This document shows positions 5,748 to 10,104 of a stretch of DNA of 10,104 nt, piece after piece. Below the pieces are notes generated by a model. The model was not told the origin of the DNA and ran no database searches. It was given only the letters and a program-made list of their open reading frames with translations. Numbering within the stretch: the stretch's first letter is position 1; the number at the start of each line of letters is the position of its first letter. A program made the position numbers and the translations under genes. Source of the DNA: Clostridia bacterium (GTDB lineage: Bacteria > Bacillota > Clostridia > Oscillospirales > Acutalibacteraceae); contig CAAFXQ010000077.1 of NCBI GenBank assembly GCA_900767015.1, forward strand, positions 1 to 10,104, given 5' to 3'.

Positions 5748-7010
5748 ATGAGTTTCCCGGTATATAATCACGATAAAAGCAGAGAGCTCTTTAACAGAGC
5801 AACCAAAGTAATCCCCTCGGGTATTTACGGACATCTCGGCCCCGCCGAAGGTCTGTTTATCCCCGTTTCGAAGTGGCCGCTTTTCGCCGAAAAGGCAAAG
5901 GGCACTTATATGTGGGACGTTGACGGCAACAAGTACATCGACTATATGTGCGCTTACGGCCCGAACGTTCTCGGCTACTGCGACCCCGACGTTGACGCCG
6001 CCGCCGCAAAACAGATCAAGCTCGGCAACTGCACGACCACACCGGGCAAGGTAATGGTTGAGTGCGCAGAGCTTCTCGTTGACACGGTCAACACCGCTGA
6101 CTGGGCGTTCTTTATGAAGAACGGCAACGACGCAACGCAAGGCGCTGTTATGTGCGCAAGAGCCTACACCCACAGAAAGAAAGTCATCATGTTCAAGGGT
6201 TACTATCACGGCGTATCCCCGTGGTGCATGAAGAAGGACTATCCCGGTGTTCTCGAAGAAGACGTTGCCAACAACATCATTATTCCGTGGAACGACATTC
6301 CGGCTCTTGAAAAGGTTATCGCCGAAAATAAGGATCAGATTGCCTGTCTGATTGCGCAGCCGTACGACCACGGCAACTTCTACGACAACTCCTTCCCCGC
6401 CGAGGGCTTCTGGCCGAAGGTAAGAGAAATCTGCACCGCCAACGATATCGTTCTGATTATCGACGACGTCCGTGCAGGCTTCCGTCTTGACCTTGCCGGC
6501 TCCGACCATTATTTCGGCTTCGAGGCTGACCTGATCTGCTTCTGCAAGGCGCTTGCCAACGGCTACAATATGTCCTGCGTCTGCGGTAAGGAATTCCTCA
6601 AGAGCTCCATGAGCGGACTTTCCTACACGGGTTCCTACTGGCTTTCCGCCGTTCCGTTCGCCGCCTGCATCGCCTGCATCAATAAGATGAAAAAGCTTGA
6701 CACCCCGAAGATGTTCCTTGAAAAGGGCACAAAGCTTACCGAAGGTCTCAAGGCCGCCGGTAAGGAGCACGGCTTTGATCTTGTCACTTCGGGTGCACCG
6801 GCACTGTTCTACTTAAGAATCGCCAACGACGACAGCCTTGTTCTTCATCAGGAATGGGTTGCCGAAATGGTAAGCAGAGGTATCTTCATCGCAAGCCATC
6901 ACAACCACTTCATCAACGCTTCGCTTTCCGACGAGGACATCAAGCACACCATCGAGGTTGCTGAGGAATGCTTTGGTATCGTTGCGAAGAATCACCCGGA
7001 ACTGTTTTAA
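5748..7010 (+). CDS. Class III PLP aminotransferase, GSA-aminomutase-like
   Basis: This 420-residue fold-type I PLP enzyme should move an amino group between an amino acid and an aldehyde or ketone, or shift it within one substrate as glutamate-1-semialdehyde aminomutase does. Visible signs are GTYMWDVDGNKYIDY (52-66) at the N-terminus, KNGNDATQGAVMCARAY (124-140) for cofactor phosphate binding, GYYHG (151-155), IIDDVRAGF (237-245) with Asp239 expected at the pyridine nitrogen, Lys267 in FCKALANGYNMS as the Schiff-base lysine, and YTGSYW (293-298). The KNGxDAT motif and the DD in place of the usual DE place it among GSA-like paralogues rather than HemL itself, and no haem genes are nearby. 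AAAGGAGG overlaps the previous stop, 15 bp separate the genes, and the spacing fits one operon. The partner split transketolase suggests an amino-sugar or amino-ketol substrate. Confidence 0.85.
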   Translation: MSFPVYNHDKSRELFNRATKVIPSGIYGHLGPAEGLFIPVSKWPLFAEKAKGTYMWDVDGNKYIDYMCAYGPNVLGYCDPDVDAAAAKQIKLGNCTTTPGKVMVECAELLVDTVNTADWAFFMKNGNDATQGAVMCARAYTHRKKVIMFKGYYHGVSPWCMKKDYPGVLEEDVANNIIIPWNDIPALEKVIAENKDQIACLIAQPYDHGNFYDNSFPAEGFWPKVREICTANDIVLIIDDVRAGFRLDLAGSDHYFGFEADLICFCKALANGYNMSCVCGKEFLKSSMSGLSYTGSYWLSAVPFAACIACINKMKKLDTPKMFLEKGTKLTEGLKAAGKEHGFDLVTSGAPALFYLRIANDDSLVLHQEWVAEMVSRGIFIASHHNHFINASLSDEDIKHTIEVAEECFGIVAKNHPELF

Positions 7011-7092
7011 CAATTCGTAATGCGTAATTGCGGGAAAGCCTGACGGGTCAGGGAAACCTCAGTCCGCAAAGGAAACCGGAGGGCTTTCCGTA
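7011..7092 (+). repeat. Structured repeat-like insertion inside the operon
   Basis: This 82-bp stretch between the aminotransferase and transketolase genes begins with near-repeats of TCGTAATGCGTAATTGCG. It then contains an 8-bp perfect stem, GGAAAGCC at 7033-7040 with GGCTTTCC at 7082-7089. Smaller hairpins are possible within it: TGA-CGGG-TCA (7041-7050) or AGG-GAAA-CCT (7050-7059), and TCCG/CGGA (7063-7066 and 7077-7080). No T-run follows, so full termination is unlikely. It could be a dispersed intergenic repeat, or an RNA element that sets the ratio of upstream to downstream expression. I saw no recognisable riboswitch core. Confidence 0.5.
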
Positions 7093-7115
7093 TACAGTAT
7101 TTATCTTTGGAAACC

Positions 7116-7151
7116 ATGTGCTTTTGCACATATATTTCATAAAATTTTATG
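7116..7151 (+). promoter_or_regulatory. Hairpin and palindrome just before the transketolase ribosome binding site
   Basis: ATGTGC-TTTT-GCACAT (7116-7131) is a perfect 6-bp hairpin. Seven bases later CATAAAATTTTATG (7138-7151) is a perfect 14-bp palindrome whose last base begins the GGAGG at 7151-7155. The position would suit a repressor operator or an RNA structure that masks the ribosome binding site. Possible -10 hexamers here (TATATT, TAAAAT) lack a good -35, so an internal promoter is not established. Confidence 0.4.
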
Positions 7152-7163
7152 GAGGAAAACATT

Positions 7164-8033
7164 ATGCCACTTTCAAAACAGGAATGGCTTGCTCTTGAAA
7201 AGAAAGCTCTTGAGCTTCGCAAGCTGACCGTTCAGACCACCCTCTGGGCAGGCTCCGCCCACATCGGCGGCGGCATGAGCTGCCTTGACATTCTCACCGT
7301 ACTGTATCACAAGTACATGAACTTCAAGGTTGACGACCCGAACTGGGAAGACAGAGACCGCTTCATCCTTTCCAAGGGTCATGCCGGTGTCTGCTACGCC
7401 GCAACGCTGTGCGACCTCGGCTTCAACGACGTCGAACAGCTTAAGACCTTCAACCTCACCAACTCCAAGATGGGTATCCACCTTGACTCAAACAAGGTTG
7501 TCGGCGTTGACGCTTCGACCGGTTCTCTCGGCCACGGACTTCCGATTGCCGCCGGTACCGCTATCGCCGCCAAGGTTCTCGGCAAGGACTACATAACCTA
7601 CGTTTGCACCGGTGACGGCGAGCTTGACGAGGGCTCCAACTGGGAAGCTGCCATGACGATCAACCACTACAATCTTTCCAACGTTGTTACCTTTGTCGAC
7701 CGCAACCACTGCATGATCGACGGCCCGACAGAGGACGTTATGAAGCTTGAGCCGCTTAAGGACAAGTGGGAATCGTTCGGCTTCCATACTATCGTCATCA
7801 ACGGCAACCACATCGACGAGCTTTGCGAAGCGATTGACTACGCTCTTGCACACAAGGAAAAGCCGACCTGCATTATCTGCGACACCAAGAAGGGCGCAGG
7901 CATCAAGACAATCGAAGGCAACTACAAATGGCATTACGGTGCAATCGACGACGCAATGGCCGAAAAGTTCAACAAAGAGCTTGACGAGGACTATGCGGCT
8001 CGTGTTGCTCGTGCAGAAAAGGAGGGCAAATAA
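7164..8033 (+). CDS. Transketolase, N-terminal (ThDP-binding) subunit
   Basis: This 289-residue protein is the N-terminal half of a split transketolase, which binds thiamine diphosphate and Mg2+ and transfers two-carbon ketol units between sugars in the cytosol. Conserved elements are SAHIGGG (31-37), the counterpart of the usual SGHPG; DRFILSKGHAG (65-75); STGSLGHGLPIAAG (118-131); and the ThDP motif from GDGELDEGSNWEAA (150-163) to DRN (179-181), followed by MIDG. KKGAG (242-246) and the H-Y-G segment are also present. ATG 7164 is chosen because GGAGG at 7151-7155 sits 8 bp upstream; the in-frame ATG at 7149 would overlap that site. The C-terminal subunit begins 2 bp after the stop. Split transketolases are often dedicated to special pathways, and the neighbouring aminotransferase supports an aminated substrate. 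Confidence 0.92.
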   Translation: MPLSKQEWLALEKKALELRKLTVQTTLWAGSAHIGGGMSCLDILTVLYHKYMNFKVDDPNWEDRDRFILSKGHAGVCYAATLCDLGFNDVEQLKTFNLTNSKMGIHLDSNKVVGVDASTGSLGHGLPIAAGTAIAAKVLGKDYITYVCTGDGELDEGSNWEAAMTINHYNLSNVVTFVDRNHCMIDGPTEDVMKLEPLKDKWESFGFHTIVINGNHIDELCEAIDYALAHKEKPTCIICDTKKGAGIKTIEGNYKWHYGAIDDAMAEKFNKELDEDYAARVARAEKEGK

Positions 8034-8035
8034 TC

Positions 8036-9046
8036 ATGGCAGGGGGGTTTGTATATAACGTTATCGAAACTCCGGAGATGTCAACCTCCGAAATCTACGG
8101 CAAAACTCTTGCCGCTCTTGCAAAGGAACACAAGGAAATCGTTGCTGTTACAGCCGACCTTGCTACCTCCACCAAGCTTGCAGACTTCACAAATGCTTGC
8201 CCCGACCGTGTTTTCAACGTCGGTATCGCTGAGCAGAACATGTTCGGTGTTGCCGCCGGTATGGCAAAGGCAGGTCTTGTTCCGTTTGCTTCCACGTTTT
8301 CCGTTTTCGCTTCTCTTCGTGCGGCTGACCAGCTTCACACCGACATCTGCTATCAGAACGTAAACGCTAAAATCATCGCTACCCATTCGGGTACTTCCTT
8401 CGGTCAGGCAGGCTCCACGCACCACGCAATCGTTGACCTTGCTGTTGCCCGTTCGATGCCGAACCTTACCGTTATCTGCCCGGCAGACGGCTACGAAACC
8501 GCAAACGCTATCCGTGCGGCTTACGAAAACTTCGGCCCGTACTATATCAGAATCAACCGTGGCTTTGACCGTGTTCTTTATGAAAACGAAGATTACGGCT
8601 TCGAGGTCGGCAAGGCTGTTGAGGTTCACCCCGGCACCGACTGCACCGTTATCGCAACCGGTTCTTGCGTATTCCAGGCAAGAGAAGCCGCCAAGTTCCT
8701 TGAAAGTGCTGACGGTCTTAAGGTTCGTGTTCTCAATATGCACACCATTAAGCCCATCGACAGAGATGCCATTTTAAAGGCTGTTCTTGACACAAGAAGA
8801 ATCATCACCGTTGAAGATCACTCCGTTATCGGCGGCTTAGGCTCCGCTGTTTCCGAGGTTGTTGTGGAATCCGGTAAGGCCTGCGCTTTCAAGATGCTCG
8901 GCCATCAGGATAAGTTCGCTCCCATCGGTCTTCACGAGGACATCATGTCCATCGTAGGCATCGACGCCAACGGCATCATTGAGGCTGTCCGTGAAGTTAT
9001 GCACAAGGACTTCGAAGAAGACGACAACTGGGACGACGAATTCTAA
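8036..9046 (+). CDS. Transketolase, C-terminal (pyrimidine-binding and C-domain) subunit
   Basis: This 336-residue partner of the preceding gene completes the active site at the subunit interface. It carries the catalytic-type Glu66 in NVGIAEQNM (61-69), which activates the ThDP aminopyrimidine, plus TADLATSTK (39-47), FASTFSVFASLRAADQL (84-100), STHHAIVDLA (127-136), PNLTVICPADGYE (142-154) and the transketolase C-terminal domain (about 190-320; IATGSCVFQAREAA, then VEDHSVIGGLGSAV). ATG 8036 has GGAGG 10 bp upstream, inside the end of the previous gene, which implies translational coupling and equal subunit levels. Two features are odd: a run of six G at 8042-8047 just after the start, and a very acidic tail (residues 325-335, FEEDDNWDDE) beyond the usual end. 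Separate subunits argue against DXS, which is one chain. Confidence 0.92.
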   Translation: MAGGFVYNVIETPEMSTSEIYGKTLAALAKEHKEIVAVTADLATSTKLADFTNACPDRVFNVGIAEQNMFGVAAGMAKAGLVPFASTFSVFASLRAADQLHTDICYQNVNAKIIATHSGTSFGQAGSTHHAIVDLAVARSMPNLTVICPADGYETANAIRAAYENFGPYYIRINRGFDRVLYENEDYGFEVGKAVEVHPGTDCTVIATGSCVFQAREAAKFLESADGLKVRVLNMHTIKPIDRDAILKAVLDTRRIITVEDHSVIGGLGSAVSEVVVESGKACAFKMLGHQDKFAPIGLHEDIMSIVGIDANGIIEAVREVMHKDFEEDDNWDDEF

Positions 9047-9059
9047 TACCGCAAGAGGA

Positions 9060-9085
9060 GATATGACCGAAAACCGGTTCATATC
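9060..9085 (+). other. Intercistronic stem-loop before the second SCP2-like gene
   Basis: GATATGACCG (9060-9069) pairs with CGG-T-TCATATC (9075-9085) with one bulged T around AAAAC. The stem lies in the 53-bp gap between transketolase C and the last gene and stops 2 nt before AAAGGAG (9088-9094). It has no T-run. It may protect the upstream mRNA or tune translation of the last gene. Confidence 0.45.
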
Positions 9086-9099
9086 GGAAAGGAGCAAAC

Positions 9100-9903
9100 A
9101 TGTTATCACAAGATGCAATTTTCACGAATAAAATTTTCTTAAACGCTGCTCTTCCTCTTGTCAAGACAATCGCCACCGATGTTCCCTCCCTTGCAAAGTG
9201 CTTCGAAAACGCACACGCCGTCATTCAGGTAAGTGCGCTTTGCGACGAAGTACCCGAGGGCAAAGTCGGTATGCACTTTGTTGTCAACAGCGGTGAATGG
9301 CTCGTTCATACCTGCCTGACAGAAGATCCGCACGTTGAGCTTGAGTTCAAGAGCGTTGACGCTTTAAACAGCTTCTTCAAGGGCAAAATCTCCCTTGGCG
9401 CAATCCCGAAGATCAAAGGCATCAAGCATGCGGGCGTTCTCATTTCGTTCGTAAGAGTTCTTTTGAAGATGTCGTCTCTTCTTACCGCAAAGGAAGCCCC
9501 CGCAGATCCCAAGGAGCAGGAGCTTATGGTTAAGTGCTTCTTCTATCTTCTTTCAAGCGGTATCAGTCAGCTGAACAAAAACGGTCACCCCGACGTTCAC
9601 GAATGGGCGCTCAAGAGCCCCGACCGTGTTTATGCGTGGGCGGTCAACGGATATCCGCAGATTTCCGCTTATATCCGTGTCAAAGCAGGCAAGACAAGAG
9701 CCGGCAGAGGCGAATACAAGAGAGCGATGCCGTTCTTCACCCTGCGCTTCAAGGATCTTCCGAGCGCACTCGGTATTCTTCTCGGAACCGACGATATGCT
9801 CGAAGCGGTTAAGAAAGGCACGCTTATCATGGACGGTGCGCCGGAATTCGGCTGTCAGATCGGCGCTTATATGCTCACCGTTGCCGGATATGCGCAAGGC
9901 TGA
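9100..9903 (+). CDS. Tandem SCP2-like protein, second (divergent) copy
   Basis: This 267-residue cytosolic protein closes the operon. It shares the architecture of the first SCP2-like protein. An N-terminal unit (about 55-127) contains VGMHFVVNSGEW, then VELEFKSVDALNSFFKGKIS and a KIKG loop. A hydrophobic helix follows (KCFFYLLSSGISQLNKNG, 145-162), matching the first copy's FYLIVVAIAQIGNN, and a C-terminal unit (about 175-265) has AYIRVKAGKTRAG, TLRFKDLPSALGILLG and GTLIMDGAPEFGCQIGAYML. Identity to the first copy looks low, but order and spacing agree, so I call it a distant paralogue. ATG 9100 has AAAGGAG 5 bp upstream; stops TGA-TAA are in tandem. A strong terminator follows 15 bp later. 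It probably binds a hydrophobic ligand or assists the operon's enzymes; neither is shown. Confidence 0.65.
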   Translation: MLSQDAIFTNKIFLNAALPLVKTIATDVPSLAKCFENAHAVIQVSALCDEVPEGKVGMHFVVNSGEWLVHTCLTEDPHVELEFKSVDALNSFFKGKISLGAIPKIKGIKHAGVLISFVRVLLKMSSLLTAKEAPADPKEQELMVKCFFYLLSSGISQLNKNGHPDVHEWALKSPDRVYAWAVNGYPQISAYIRVKAGKTRAGRGEYKRAMPFFTLRFKDLPSALGILLGTDDMLEAVKKGTLIMDGAPEFGCQIGAYMLTVAGYAQG

Positions 9904-9918
9904 TAAACAAAATAATAG

Positions 9919-9955
9919 CAAGCTGCTGTGTCAAGTGCACGGCAGCTTGATTTTT
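9919..9955 (+). terminator. Rho-independent terminator of the five-gene operon
   Basis: A 12-pair stem (9919-9930 with 9938-9949, core CAAGCTGC/GCAGCTTG, one T-G wobble) around a 7-nt loop, followed by ATTTTT at 9950-9955. It lies 15 bp after the stop of the second SCP2-like gene. Confidence 0.9.
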
Positions 9956-10104
9956 CATGTGACAACTCCAATCCCGGGGTACATGGGGCTTAATTGAAAG
10001 TTGAGTGCCCGAGCCGTGGGATTTAAATGAATAATGAATAGTGAATAATGAATAGTTGTGGTCGCGGGGTTGCTTTGTACCGAAGGAAAGATTTTTCCCG
10101 CAGA
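9954..10104 (-). repeat. Right arm of long inverted repeat (includes repeat unit C)
   Basis: This is the reverse complement of the 314-464 region. Positions 10008-10068 match 350-410 over 61 bp without a difference, including the heptamer array at 10027-10054. Unit C (9954-10018) has the same 65-bp spacing of conserved ends as units A and B but is more diverged at its distal end (CCCGGGATTGG versus CCCGGCATTGG). The window ends inside the repeat. No gene is visible in 9956-10104. Confidence 0.85.

Noticed and set aside
5724..6770. Long minus-strand open frame (348 residues)
   Set aside because: It lies entirely opposite the well-supported aminotransferase gene; it arises from the biased codon use of that gene and shows no motifs.
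7130..7145. Internal promoter for the transketolase genes
   Set aside because: TATATT and TAAAAT could be -10 boxes, but no acceptable -35 hexamer lies at the right distance.
7011..7163. Possible ThDP (THI-box) riboswitch before the transketolase genes
   Set aside because: I looked for the CUGAGA-type and distal conserved segments expected of that class and did not see them; the fold present is different.
7164..9046. 1-deoxy-xylulose-5-phosphate synthase (DXS)
   Set aside because: DXS is a single chain of about 620 residues; here there are two subunits with split-transketolase motifs.
9063..9131. A 22-residue open frame between transketolase C and the second SCP2-like gene
   Set aside because: GAGGAG is only two bases from its ATG, the peptide has no recognisable character, and it overlaps the start of the next gene.
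314..10104. Composite transposon bounded by inverted repeats
   Set aside because: No transposase or integrase is present, and the repeats look like dispersed intergenic repeats, so mobility as a transposon is unsupported.

Overview
The window looks like chromosomal DNA from a Gram-positive gut-type anaerobe of the Clostridia, probably Oscillospiraceae/Ruminococcaceae. This is inferred from consensus sigma-A promoters (TTGACx-N17/18-TAtAAT), strong AGGAGG ribosome binding sites, mid-range GC content, an FN3-decorated D-Ala-D-Ala carboxypeptidase, and hairpin-rich CTCCCTC/GAGGGAG intergenic repeats. Taxonomy cannot be proved from the window alone. There are no rRNA, tRNA, CRISPR or transposase genes.

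Layout. Positions 1-535 hold no convincing gene and are packed with repeats: a 119-bp palindromic element (10-128), two direct 65-bp repeat units (161-225 and 400-464), and a heptamer array. Positions 536-1969 carry a promoter and two co-directional genes for unknown membrane proteins. Positions 2021-2631 carry a monocistronic flavin-reductase-like gene with its own promoter and a terminator that also appears to serve the convergent gene. On the minus strand, 2647-4542 encodes an exported serine D-Ala-D-Ala carboxypeptidase (peptidase S11) with three FN3 domains and one Ig-like domain ahead of the catalytic domain. Its promoter (4627-4655) diverges from the promoter of the next operon (4878-4906) across a region with nested inverted repeats.

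The main item is a five-gene plus-strand operon from 4974 to 9903, closed by a strong terminator at 9919-9955. The order is: a tandem SCP2-like protein, a class III (glutamate-1-semialdehyde-aminomutase-like) PLP aminotransferase, transketolase N-terminal subunit, transketolase C-terminal subunit, and a second, divergent tandem SCP2-like protein. The aminotransferase and the split transketolase suggest a pathway that makes or breaks an aminated sugar or ketol. The two SCP2-like proteins suggest a hydrophobic ligand, a lipid-linked intermediate, or a scaffolding role. I know of no characterised pathway with this gene set. Codon choice in the operon is visibly more biased towards C-ending and 'optimal' codons than in the left-hand genes, which suggests high expression. 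A repeat-like structured element sits inside the operon, between the aminotransferase and transketolase genes.

The right end (9954-10104) is an inverted copy of the left repeat region, with 61 bp identical, so the nine genes lie between inverted repeats about 150 bp long.
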